Source: DATFJT01 sp965230755
GTDB taxonomy: Bacteria > Bacteroidota > Bacteroidia > Chitinophagales > Saprospiraceae
Direction: 5' to 3'
DNA length: 64,000 bases
NCBI GenBank assembly: GCA_965230755.1
Contig: CBDDLT010000024.1
Coordinates: 325,499-389,498, forward strand
Below the pieces are notes generated by a model. That model made no database searches and was not told where the DNA came from. It worked only from the letters and a program-made list of their open reading frames with translations. Within the stretch, counting starts at the first letter, position 1. Each line of letters starts with the position of its first letter. This document shows positions 26,518-35,162 of this stretch, piece by piece. A program made the position numbers and the translations under genes.

Positions 26518-26958
26518 ATGCATCTTTTGTATAAGTTTTTCCTTGTCATTAGCGCTGTGATCTTTGTCTCGGCTTCTTCTATTGATGCTTCCAAAGAAAT
26601 TTTGGGAGTATGGGAAACCAAAGGTGAGGAACCATCTAGAATTGAAATCTTTCAAAAAGGAGATAAATTCTACGGTAAGATCATATGGTTGGCCAATCCA
26701 CTGACCGATGGAGCACCTAAAAAGGATATTCACAATCCGGACAAGAAGCTTCAGCAACGACCCATAATGGGTTTGGAACTATTGAAAAACTTTAAATTCA
26801 ACGCTTCCGATAATATCTGGGAAGATGGTACTATTTACGACCCGATGTCTGGTAATACCTATAAATGCTATATAAGACGGCAGGGTAATACACTTAAAGT
26901 GAGAGGATATATTGGTATTTCCTTGATAGGTCGGACAGAAATCTGGACCAAAGTATAA
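26518..26958 (+). CDS. DUF2147 family exported protein
   Basis: 146 residues. A signal peptide covers about 1-24. The body matches DUF2147: GVWETKGEEPSRIEIFQKGD, YGKIIWLANP, LKNFKFNASDNIWEDGTIYDPMSG split over two stretches, then YKCYIRRQGNTLKVRGYIG and ending EIWTKV. The ATG at 26518 is preferred. A GTG directly before it (26515) is the alternative. The family is periplasmic and of unknown role, possibly lipid or small-ligand binding (inference). Confidence 0.88.
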   Translation: MHLLYKFFLVISAVIFVSASSIDASKEILGVWETKGEEPSRIEIFQKGDKFYGKIIWLANPLTDGAPKKDIHNPDKKLQQRPIMGLELLKNFKFNASDNIWEDGTIYDPMSGNTYKCYIRRQGNTLKVRGYIGISLIGRTEIWTKV

Positions 26959-26991
26959 TAGTAAGATTACAAACAATTACTGGTATGAGTA

Positions 26992-27537
26992 CTAATTATT
27001 GTTCCTAAATAGGTCAGGAAAATACCTTTCTCGGATTACATTCATGTGATGAACCTCGTGCCCTCCAATAATGAAAGCCAGGGATCTAGCACTGAATTGA
27101 CTTGAGTTTGATTTTCCTATGGCATCAATTTTGGTCTCGCAAATTCCTTTGAAAAGAGCTATAGAGGAAGCTCGTACAGCTTTGTATTCATCCATGATGT
27201 TCAGCGCAGATCGGAAGCTCGCTCTACTCCTATCGGCATAAGCGTTTTCATCAAAACTCAACAAGGTCTGTTCCTCTCCTCTCGCCACTCTCAATGCCCT
27301 GGTACTCATGATTCTCTCGGTGTCAATGATGTGCACGATCAGTTCTTTGATACTCCATTTCCCATCCGCATAACTATAATCCCACATCAAGGCTGGAAGT
27401 CGCTCAAAAAACTCTAGCATGACTCTTTTGTTATAAGCCAATTGATTGGTAGGGTCATCATAGTTGACCAATGAGATATATGGGTCATAATATTCACCGT
27501 ATTCCTCCTTTTTTGGTTTGCTTACTATCATTGTCAT
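26992..27537 (-). CDS. DinB family protein
   Basis: 181 residues. The four-helix metal-binding fold is visible through KWSIKELIVHIIDTERI (first His) and GGHEVHHMNVIRERY (the two His of the H-x3-H motif). These three His match the DinB/YfiT metal site. DinB proteins often act as thiol-dependent transferases or hydrolases, and the exact reaction is unknown here. It starts four bases after the end of the upstream T9SS gene on the same strand, so the two may share a transcript. Confidence 0.88.
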   Translation of the reverse strand: MTMIVSKPKKEEYGEYYDPYISLVNYDDPTNQLAYNKRVMLEFFERLPALMWDYSYADGKWSIKELIVHIIDTERIMSTRALRVARGEEQTLLSFDENAYADRSRASFRSALNIMDEYKAVRASSIALFKGICETKIDAIGKSNSSQFSARSLAFIIGGHEVHHMNVIRERYFPDLFRNNN

Positions 27538-27541
27538 CGCT

Positions 27542-29053
27542 CTAGAATTTATTAAATGTAAAAATTTTCACAGAATCTGCTGCCGTAATGCGCAAATAAT
27601 ATGATCCTGAAGGCAAATTGCCCACAGAGATGGCATCCATTACTCGGCCCTGAAGTTGCAATATTCCGTTGACGTCATAAATACTATAAGTGTAATTTCC
27701 AGATGCGTTCAAAAGTTCCATATCCGATATATACAATTCATTTCTGACCGGATTGGGATAGATATTCCAGTCATCCAATTGCTGTTCTACCGAATTTGTT
27801 GGGTTCCTTCTTAGAATGCAAAACCAGTCCGTATCTTGACTTTCCCGATCATATAATGTACCCGAAAATTCACCACAATATTGAATTCCAGCATCGGAGA
27901 TAGAAAATCGATAGGGTAGAACGGTTTCACCACTATCATCTACAATGATATCCAAAGGACTTAAGTTCTTGTCTAAATAGAGTACATAGGAGCATAAGTC
28001 TCCATCGCAAGTTTCGTTCATTCCCGATACTTGAAAATTATTCGAAAAGTATCCCCCAATAATGATATCTTCAGTTTGCAAAGTTATTTCTTGGAGATGA
28101 TCATCTTCACTTCCCCCGATGTTCAAGAGAAGCGATGAATTCTTGTGGTATGCGAAAATACTTCTATTCAGCATAGGGTCTTGTAGTATGGCCCCGTCAA
28201 TCTTGACTTCCCCGGTATATTCGCCAAAATAGTACTCGTTTTGCCCATCGCTAAGGTAGTCATAACAGGAAACGTCAAAAACGCCTGTTGCGGTGAAGTG
28301 GTCTATATGATCTTCATTTTCATCAATCTTAAGAATTATACCATCCGTGTGATTGGTCACTGTCTGTAATTCGATACTTTCGATAGAGAGATTATTGATG
28401 AAGTCGCCAGATAATATCCACTGATCTTCTGTAATTCTAAGGTTTTCGATATTCAGGGTTCCATCATAAGGGATTGTCTTAATAAGGCTAAGGCTTCCAT
28501 CTATTTCTGTTTGAGCTAGGACAATGCTTGAATGGTCTATAGGTAGCCATGGCTGATCATTGTAAAAGATCGTATCAGAAGCAAGAATGACCAGGGCTAA
28601 ATTAGAATCGTGTCCAAAACCGGTGTTAATTTCTAAACCTTTACCGTCAATTTTTCCAACGAAGGAACTACCCATAAAGTCAAAGTCTAATACTGCATAA
28701 CTGTTTCCTCTTGTACTCGAAAAACTCTCCCTGCCATTCGTCAAACTCCCAAAAAACTTGATAACTCCAGTTCTGCTGAAATCTAAATCCTCTACAATAA
28801 TCCACTCTTCCACCCCAAACCCTGAAATCACCTCTCGTGGGCCTGAACCTGAAAATTTGAGAAACAGATCTCGACCACCTACCGAAACTTGTCCATCAAA
28901 TTCTCTATCAAAAGTTCCTAGGAAAGACAAGTCGTTACCAAAAAAAAAGGCGGACTGGGGGCCTTCAGATGTTGTTGTAAAGATAACCTGAGCACTTATT
29001 AGTTGGCTGTACACTATAAAAAGAAGGATGAAGGCTTGTATTGTATTTTTCAT
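27542..29053 (-). CDS. Secreted protein with T9SS sorting domain, unknown body
   Basis: 503 residues. Signal peptide about 1-21 (QLISAQ). The middle shows beta-rich repeats with Asp/Gly turns (GKIDGKGLEINTGFG, NLRITEDQWILSGDF, IIIGGYFSNNFQVSG), resembling the SBBP-like or WD-type beta-propeller proteins of this phylum, but no family is certain. The type A T9SS domain begins near residue 429 (IYPNPVRNE) and ends with SGSYYLRITAADSVKIFTF. Expected on the cell surface or secreted. Confidence 0.8.
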   Translation of the reverse strand: MKNTIQAFILLFIVYSQLISAQVIFTTTSEGPQSAFFFGNDLSFLGTFDREFDGQVSVGGRDLFLKFSGSGPREVISGFGVEEWIIVEDLDFSRTGVIKFFGSLTNGRESFSSTRGNSYAVLDFDFMGSSFVGKIDGKGLEINTGFGHDSNLALVILASDTIFYNDQPWLPIDHSSIVLAQTEIDGSLSLIKTIPYDGTLNIENLRITEDQWILSGDFINNLSIESIELQTVTNHTDGIILKIDENEDHIDHFTATGVFDVSCYDYLSDGQNEYYFGEYTGEVKIDGAILQDPMLNRSIFAYHKNSSLLLNIGGSEDDHLQEITLQTEDIIIGGYFSNNFQVSGMNETCDGDLCSYVLYLDKNLSPLDIIVDDSGETVLPYRFSISDAGIQYCGEFSGTLYDRESQDTDWFCILRRNPTNSVEQQLDDWNIYPNPVRNELYISDMELLNASGNYTYSIYDVNGILQLQGRVMDAISVGNLPSGSYYLRITAADSVKIFTFNKF

Positions 29054-29242
29054 TATGCGAATGAAAATACAGCGTAAAAATTAAAAAGTCAATGTTTGAC
29101 TAATTTGGTATTGTAGATCACCATTTGTTCTGGATAAATATATTACCGCTGTGATATGAAAACCAGTTATTTGTAGTATCTTTTGAAGCATGAACTAGTG
29201 GGGGACTAGTCGTTTCATTTTAATCACCAAAAATTAGTCGCG

Positions 29243-30394
29243 ATGAAAGAAATTTCTTCTACCCACTCTATTTCTACTTTTTTTGTTTCCACGGGAAATA
29301 TAGTTCTGGTTTTACTAGGTTTTTTGCTGCTCCAAGTGAATGCGTTTTCACAAACAGATAATACGACCATTACCTGGACTGGGGCAGTTGATGAGGATTG
29401 GAGCAATGCAGATAACTGGAGTCCCGCTCAGGTACCAACATCTCCTAGTGATGAAGTCGTTATTCCTCAAGTTTCTAGCGGTAACTATCCAATAAGTTAT
29501 AGCGGTTTGACTTGGAACAATGAAGGTTCATTAACTGTCGAAGAAAATGCCAGTCTTACGGTCATTGGAGGAGGAACCCTTCAGAATGGTATTGCTTGTG
29601 GTGTGAATGGAGCCGTAACAAACTATGGGAGTATAGATTTATTGGAGTGTATTAATGGAATTAATATTCAAGGTAGTCTTTATAATCACGGTAGTATGGA
29701 GATTATTACCTGTGCTTACGGACTATTTCACCAAAACGGATATGTGGAAAACTACGGAAGCATATTGATTTCCGGAGCAGACCATGTTGCAATTTATCTG
29801 ATTCAGGGAGATTTCCTATTTACCAATGAGTCATCCGGATTAATCGTGTTAGAAGGTGTTCATGTCGGTATTTCGAATCAATCCACAATACTAAATAATG
29901 GAGAGATTCAAATTAATACTTTTAATGAAGCCGGTATCGTCAATTTTGATGGCATTGAAAACAATGGTACCATAGGTATTTTCGATTTTGGATCCAAGGG
30001 ATCGATCTATAATGGGGGAGGATTTGAAAATAATACAAATGCCGTGATCTATTCAGTTGGGAAAATTGATGATCAACATAATTTAGCCAATTATGGAATG
30101 ATTTCCGTTGTGGCTCCTGATGATAGTCATATACATAATAATCAAGGAACCATAATTTACTATGGACCAGAGGGATCGTGTACAGTAGATATGGGAAATC
30201 CACCGCAACAAGGACATTTTATCGTACCTCCAAATCCTGAGGAAGGAGCTATTTTACCAGCATCTAGGGATGGTTCAGGAATCCAGGGTAAAAGCTTGAA
30301 TGTTATTGTACCGCCGAGCAATGGTAAACCGAGTATTATATTGCCGAAAAATGGAAAGGCTGTTATGCTGGCTCCTACGAGGGAGGTAGACTAG
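29243..30394 (+). CDS. Secreted Asn/Gly-repeat protein, likely beta-helix, without T9SS domain
   Basis: 383 residues. A long N-terminus precedes a signal peptide (core about 19-34, cleavage near AFSQ). A W-x-G...W...NW opening (TWTGAVDEDWSNADNW) is followed by many degenerate ~20-residue repeats with NYGSI, NHGSMEI, NNGEIQI and NNGTIGI, consistent with a beta-helix. The C-terminus is a short Pro/Lys tail (PSIILPKNGKAVMLAP) lacking a T9SS domain. Function unknown. A single gene, upstream of the symporter gene. Confidence 0.72.
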   Translation: MKEISSTHSISTFFVSTGNIVLVLLGFLLLQVNAFSQTDNTTITWTGAVDEDWSNADNWSPAQVPTSPSDEVVIPQVSSGNYPISYSGLTWNNEGSLTVEENASLTVIGGGTLQNGIACGVNGAVTNYGSIDLLECINGINIQGSLYNHGSMEIITCAYGLFHQNGYVENYGSILISGADHVAIYLIQGDFLFTNESSGLIVLEGVHVGISNQSTILNNGEIQINTFNEAGIVNFDGIENNGTIGIFDFGSKGSIYNGGGFENNTNAVIYSVGKIDDQHNLANYGMISVVAPDDSHIHNNQGTIIYYGPEGSCTVDMGNPPQQGHFIVPPNPEEGAILPASRDGSGIQGKSLNVIVPPSNGKPSIILPKNGKAVMLAPTREVD

Positions 30395-30455
30395 TTGTTT
30401 TCTACAAGAAATCCATATTTTGTGAACTACTAGCGAATCAAACGAATCAACTAAC

Positions 30456-32231
30456 GTGGTACTTACATTTTTGGATTATCTCATCATTGTTCTATTTCTG
30501 GTCATAAGCCTTTTTATTGGGATTTGGGCATCCAAGAGTGCCGCTCGAAGTACCGGAGAATTTTTCCTTTCGGGAAGGAAAATGCCGTGGTGGCTATTGG
30601 GTATTTCTATGGTAGCTACCACATTTTCCGCTGATACACCGAACTTGGTAACGGATATTGTTCGACAAGACGGAGTGTCGGGTAATTGGGTCTGGTGGGC
30701 CTTCCTCCTCACTGGCATGACCACCGTTTTTATTTATTCCAAACTATGGAGAAGATCTGGTATTGTCACTGATCTGGAGTTTTATGAACTCCGATATAGC
30801 GGATCAGGAGCACGATTTCTAAGAGCGTTTAGATCCATTTACCTCGGTGTCTTTTTTAATGTGATGATCATGGCGACCGTGCTTTTGGCGGGGATCAAAA
30901 TTGCTGCTGTGGTTATTGGTTTCAATGCAGTTCAGACCGTTTTATTGGTTGCGCTCGTAACCGTGTTTTATTCTGCTTTGGGCGGTCTGAAAGGGGTAAT
31001 TGTGACTGACTTTTTTCAGTTTATTTTCAGTATGGTGGGGATGATTGCAGCAGCGGCGGTAATCGTCGGACATCCCGAAATTGGTGGTTTGGAGACGATG
31101 ATTCACCATCCCAACATTCAAACGAAGATTAATTTACTACCGGATCTCTCCAATTGGGATGTGGTAGTTCCACTACTACTCATACCGCTGGCTGTACAAT
31201 GGTGGAGCGCCTGGTATCCCGGAGCAGAGCCCGGAGGAGGAGGCTATGTGGCGCAAAGAATGCTCTCGGCACGAGATGAAGAAGGAGCAACTTTAGCTAC
31301 TTTATTATTCAATTTATCCCATTATGCCATTCGACCATGGCCATGGATCTTGATTGCTTTGGCTTCGATGATTATTTTTCCTGATCTACAAAGTATTCAG
31401 GATAAATTTCCCAGCATTAGCGATTCTATTTTACATCATGATTTAGCATTTCCAGCTATGTTGAGCCTATTACCCAAAGGTCTATTGGGATTGGTTTTGG
31501 CATCCTTGATGGCAGCCTTGATGTCGACCATTTCTACTCATCTCAATTGGGGCTCTTCCTATATTGTTCATGATTTCTACTCGAGATTTATTGATGAAAG
31601 TGCCTCGGAAAGCAAGAAAATAAGAGTTGCTCGATTGTCCACTGTGTTGCTGATGCTGTTGGCGGGAATTGTTGCTCTCTACTTGGAAAATGCCCTGCAA
31701 GCTTTCCAGATATTATTACAAATTGGCGCAGGGACAGGCTTGATCTTTCTTTTAAGATGGTTTTGGTGGCGTATCAATGCGTACAGTGAGATTTCAGCCA
31801 TGATAGGTTCCTTTCTCATCGCTGTCTTTTTTGAGTTCTTCTATGATGGGGATCTTTTGGCGTATCAAAGGATGCTCATAGGAGTATTGGGAAGTACTGT
31901 GATATGGTTGATCACAACTTTCATGACCAGGCCTACAGATAGACAAGTGCTGATTGATTTTTACAGGAAAATTCGACCCTACAAGAATTGGGGTTGGAAC
32001 ATGGTAGCCAAAAATATAAATCTGGAATCAGGGGATGAAAGACCATCAAATCTGCCTGTCGAAATACTAATGTCATTCGTTGCTTGTATCATGGTTTATT
32101 CGGGCTTGTTTGCTACCGGATACATACTATATCACTGGTATACTTTGGCGATAATAGCTATAGCAGTGCTTCTGCTGACATCGTTTATTCTTTATCGCTT
32201 GTGGAAGAGTTCGAAAAGAACTTCCCATTAA
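30456..32231 (+). CDS. Sodium:solute symporter family protein
   Basis: 591 residues with about 13-14 membrane segments. SSS-family features include the N-terminal GIWASKSAARSTGEFFLSGRKMPWWLLG segment (in parts), TTFSADTPNLVTD and the GLLGLVLASLMAALMSTISTHLNWGSSY region, which lines the substrate and sodium path. It probably imports a sugar, amino acid or organic anion with Na+. The substrate cannot be told. It starts with GTG at 30456, with no better ATG nearby. Its 3' end overlaps the convergent gene by 47 bases. Confidence 0.9.
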   Translation: MVLTFLDYLIIVLFLVISLFIGIWASKSAARSTGEFFLSGRKMPWWLLGISMVATTFSADTPNLVTDIVRQDGVSGNWVWWAFLLTGMTTVFIYSKLWRRSGIVTDLEFYELRYSGSGARFLRAFRSIYLGVFFNVMIMATVLLAGIKIAAVVIGFNAVQTVLLVALVTVFYSALGGLKGVIVTDFFQFIFSMVGMIAAAAVIVGHPEIGGLETMIHHPNIQTKINLLPDLSNWDVVVPLLLIPLAVQWWSAWYPGAEPGGGGYVAQRMLSARDEEGATLATLLFNLSHYAIRPWPWILIALASMIIFPDLQSIQDKFPSISDSILHHDLAFPAMLSLLPKGLLGLVLASLMAALMSTISTHLNWGSSYIVHDFYSRFIDESASESKKIRVARLSTVLLMLLAGIVALYLENALQAFQILLQIGAGTGLIFLLRWFWWRINAYSEISAMIGSFLIAVFFEFFYDGDLLAYQRMLIGVLGSTVIWLITTFMTRPTDRQVLIDFYRKIRPYKNWGWNMVAKNINLESGDERPSNLPVEILMSFVACIMVYSGLFATGYILYHWYTLAIIAIAVLLLTSFILYRLWKSSKRTSH

Positions 32232-33228
32232 AATAATTCCTGATTAGATGGTCGAATAGTTTGGCCATGAACAAAACATAGATCAGTCCTCCTATGTAAA
32301 ACATTCGAGCCAATTCTGTAGAAAGAAGGGCGTGCAACAAAATGATCAGGAGGAAATACCCGCTGAACCTGGGCATTGTTTTTATGATTTCTCGTAGAGC
32401 CTTTAACTTTAAGCTCAGAATAAATACTGCCCAAATGCCAACAATGGAGAACAACTCGTACACGCCGTGAAATGAAAACAGTCTGCGCAAAGAATCCGGT
32501 ATCTGTGCAAAGTGTTCCATATCTCTGGAGTAGCTTTCTCCGGGATCCAGCGAGAAGAAATGATCAATCCCAAATCTAAAGCCCAAAACGAGCAAGCCTG
32601 AAAGCAGGATAATGGGCAGTTGCCGTTTCCAGTGAATAGGCCCAAAATATAGACATAATGGAATGAAAAAAACAAAAGATTCTTTTGCCCATGGACCAAG
32701 GATTAAACTAAACACGAGCATTCTTTTATCTTCAAATACAAAACTGTACATCATTCCGACGATGACCAGTAGATAAAGACTGTCTACCCATGGCAGACCT
32801 GAGAAATATCCCGTCCATCGCGAAGAGAGCAGACATAAGATACCCAAAAGGGCAGCTCCATAACTAACTTGGAGTCGAAGGCAAATTCGAAAAAGCAATA
32901 GAAATGTAAAGGAAAGGATAGTGGTATTGACCAACAGGTAGCTGAAGGCCAAAGAAAAAGAGTCTCCGTTGAAATTCCAAGGTTGGATTAGATCGAATAT
33001 TGGTCCAAAGAGCAATGCGAGTCCGGAAGCCAAAAGTGGAACAATGACCCGATATCTTCTCACGGGATTCTGGTCAAAATCAAAGTTGGAAATACCGATA
33101 TAACTTCTAATATCCGGATTGCTGGCAAAGTCATATTCGCTGAATACGGCAAATGCAGGCCCAAAAATAAGGGAGAAGAATAAGGAAAAAAGCAATAAGC
33201 TTTCCCAATTTCGACTTAAAAAATGCAT
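32185..33228 (-). CDS. Multipass membrane protein of unknown function
   Basis: 347 residues with about 8-9 membrane segments. The first is followed by a short periplasmic loop with YRVIVPLLASGLALL, and a late segment carries TELARMFYIGGLIYVLF. The plan is similar to GT-C or EpsG-like integral membrane proteins of surface glycan metabolism, but no signature is decisive. The last 15 codons overlap the end of the convergent symporter gene. Confidence 0.7.
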   Translation of the reverse strand: MHFLSRNWESLLLFSLFFSLIFGPAFAVFSEYDFASNPDIRSYIGISNFDFDQNPVRRYRVIVPLLASGLALLFGPIFDLIQPWNFNGDSFSLAFSYLLVNTTILSFTFLLLFRICLRLQVSYGAALLGILCLLSSRWTGYFSGLPWVDSLYLLVIVGMMYSFVFEDKRMLVFSLILGPWAKESFVFFIPLCLYFGPIHWKRQLPIILLSGLLVLGFRFGIDHFFSLDPGESYSRDMEHFAQIPDSLRRLFSFHGVYELFSIVGIWAVFILSLKLKALREIIKTMPRFSGYFLLIILLHALLSTELARMFYIGGLIYVLFMAKLFDHLIRNYFNGKFFSNSSTSDKE

Positions 33229-33532
33229 AAATCCAGAAATTTAGTGCAACGAAAGACCCAAAACTTACTTACAATGATAAAACTAATACATCAATTTTTA
33301 AGTTTTATTGAATAGGTAGAAGAGAAGAAGAGGATAAGGGGTTTTTATAGTATTTCTGTAGAATAAGAATTGGAATTGCCTAATCATTGTAGGATAATTT
33401 TGCTTTGTTTAAATTGCAGAAAATATTATCCCAGGAGCGGAACATTAATAATAATGAAGAAGTAGATTTCGAAGATCAAATCGAAATCATATAAGTAAAA
33501 AATGTTTGAATATGAGATCTAGTGGAGTGGGG
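33229..33532. promoter_or_regulatory. Intergenic region with a -7 promoter box
   Basis: No gene seen in about 300 A/T-rich bases. TAATTTTG at 33395-33402 fits the TAnnTTTG consensus and could start transcription of the TPR lipoprotein operon, with a leader of about 125 bases. Confidence 0.4.
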
Positions 33533-34570
33533 ATGAAGAAGATCGGCTTACAATTATTGTATTCTTTTGCAATGGTGATAGTCCTCGTGGCCTGTGGAAA
33601 TGATAAGGGCAACAAGGAGGGGAATGAGAACGGCATGGAAGTGAGTACCGGAATCCCTGAGGTGGATAAGATCACTAGACTGATCAATAAGAATAAAGAT
33701 AATGATCAGCTTTATTACCAGCGAGCTGAAGCGTATTATAACAATGATCTTTTCGATCTGTGCGCACAAGATGCCCTAATGGCTATTTCGATTGATTCGA
33801 GTAAATGGGAGTATCATCATCTATTGGCGGATGCCTACTTGGATGGAAATAACAGCAGAGAAGCGCTTAGAATATTGAGATTGTTCCTTAGAATCCAGCC
33901 AGATAGAATCGGAACCCTATTGAAGATGGCAGAATTTCAATACATTCTAAGACAATATGATGATGCCATCAAATCGATAGACAAAGTCATTCAGAAGGAC
34001 CCGCAGGAATCAGAAGCGTATTACATGTTGGGGAGGGTATTTCTGGAGAAGCAAGATACGACCAAGGCGATGAATGCCTATCAGACTGCAGTGGAAATGG
34101 ATTCCGGAAATACGGACGCGTGGCTGATTATGGGGAATTTGTTGACGAGGCAAAATAATCCTAAGGCCATCCGATATTTCGACAATGGGCTATCGGTCAA
34201 TCCCGATAATATTGCTTTGCTCCAGTCGAAAGGATATGCCTTACAGTATTTTGGCAATTTTAATGGGTCTTTGGCAGTTTTCGATGAAATTGCTCGTAAG
34301 AATCCTCAGAATGCAGAATCCTATTTCAATAAGGGAGTGGTTTACTTGAAAATGGATTCATTGAAAATGGCTGAAAAATCATTTAATTTGGCCCAAAAAT
34401 TGGACCCAGCCAATTATCTTTTCTACCTAAACAAGGGCATTGCTCTAGAGTTACAAGGAGACTTAAAAGGAGCTTTGGAACAATTTGAGCAAGCGGAGAA
34501 ATTGGGTGGTGGAAAAGATGAAAGGGTATTAGAGTCTATTGCTCTGATACGTTCTAAACTTGAAAATTGA
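33533..34570 (+). CDS. TPR lipoprotein
   Basis: 345 residues from the ATG at 33533. This start is chosen because it gives a clean lipoprotein signal (MKKIG..., lipobox LVAC with Cys21). Upstream in-frame TTG (33506) and ATG (33512) only add a polar leader. At least seven tetratricopeptide repeats follow (for example AYYMLGRVFLEKQDTTKAMNAY and SYFNKGVVYLKMDSLKMAEKSF, each about 34 residues). It is probably anchored in the periplasm as a scaffold. A TlpA-like gene follows after seven bases, indicating an operon. Confidence 0.85.
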   Translation: MKKIGLQLLYSFAMVIVLVACGNDKGNKEGNENGMEVSTGIPEVDKITRLINKNKDNDQLYYQRAEAYYNNDLFDLCAQDALMAISIDSSKWEYHHLLADAYLDGNNSREALRILRLFLRIQPDRIGTLLKMAEFQYILRQYDDAIKSIDKVIQKDPQESEAYYMLGRVFLEKQDTTKAMNAYQTAVEMDSGNTDAWLIMGNLLTRQNNPKAIRYFDNGLSVNPDNIALLQSKGYALQYFGNFNGSLAVFDEIARKNPQNAESYFNKGVVYLKMDSLKMAEKSFNLAQKLDPANYLFYLNKGIALELQGDLKGALEQFEQAEKLGGGKDERVLESIALIRSKLEN

Positions 34571-34577
34571 CAATTCT

Positions 34578-35159
34578 ATGTCGAACTTAATGATAAAAAT
34601 TGGTCTCGTTGGTATGGCGCTGTTCTTTAGCTGTATGGCCTTTGGTCAGAGCAAAGTAGTGCGAGTTATGAGCACTTCGAGACCTTCCAGCTCTATTCAG
34701 CAGGAATTTCCCTATGATATTCCTTTGCGAAATCTTCAAGGAGATAGTCTGAACACAGCAGAAGTATTGCTCAATGGCGACTGTCCCGTAGTCTTGGCCT
34801 TCTGGCTTACTACCTGTCCACCTTGTAGAATCGAAATGAAGAATATGGCTCCCCATTATGAAGAATGGGTAGAAGAAACAGGAGTTAGAATATTATTTAT
34901 CAGTACTGATTTTGAACATAATGCACATAAGATTGCTTCATTTATAGAGGACAATGATTATCCTTTCGAAGTCTATCACGATATGCATCGAGAATTTAGA
35001 CAGATTCTACCTGGAGGATTGAACGGTTTGCCCCAGACTTTTTTGATAGGCCAGGACGGAGAAATACTTTATCACAAGAGAAAGTATTCTTCAGGAGATG
35101 AGTTCAAGTTGTATGAAGAGATGAAGAAATCAGTAGAATTAAAACGTATAAACAAATAG
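34578..35159 (+). CDS. TlpA-like periplasmic thioredoxin-fold protein
   Basis: 193 residues from the ATG at 34578 (a TTG at 34560 inside the upstream gene's end is the alternative). Signal peptide at the N-terminus (FSCMAFGQ). The thioredoxin fold has active site TTCPPCRIE (Cys80 and Cys83), preceded by the VVLAFWLTT strand and followed by the cis-proline region GLPQTFLIGQDGEIL. It should reduce or exchange disulfides outside the cytoplasm, as ResA/TlpA proteins do. It follows the TPR lipoprotein and precedes the acyl-CoA dehydrogenase by three bases. Confidence 0.88.
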   Translation: MSNLMIKIGLVGMALFFSCMAFGQSKVVRVMSTSRPSSSIQQEFPYDIPLRNLQGDSLNTAEVLLNGDCPVVLAFWLTTCPPCRIEMKNMAPHYEEWVEETGVRILFISTDFEHNAHKIASFIEDNDYPFEVYHDMHREFRQILPGGLNGLPQTFLIGQDGEILYHKRKYSSGDEFKLYEEMKKSVELKRINK

Positions 35160-35162
35160 TAC

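Noticed and set aside
26346..26621. Minus-strand 91-aa frame with a protein-like C-terminus (LIEEIEKIAKRNFLL)
   Set aside because: Its first half is antisense to the signal peptide and first strands of the DUF2147 gene, and no start codon lies in the free gap, so a gene is unlikely; a remnant is possible.
29194..29210. Pair of ACTAGT palindromes separated by five G
   Set aside because: Six-base palindromes recur often by chance and no regulator is linked.
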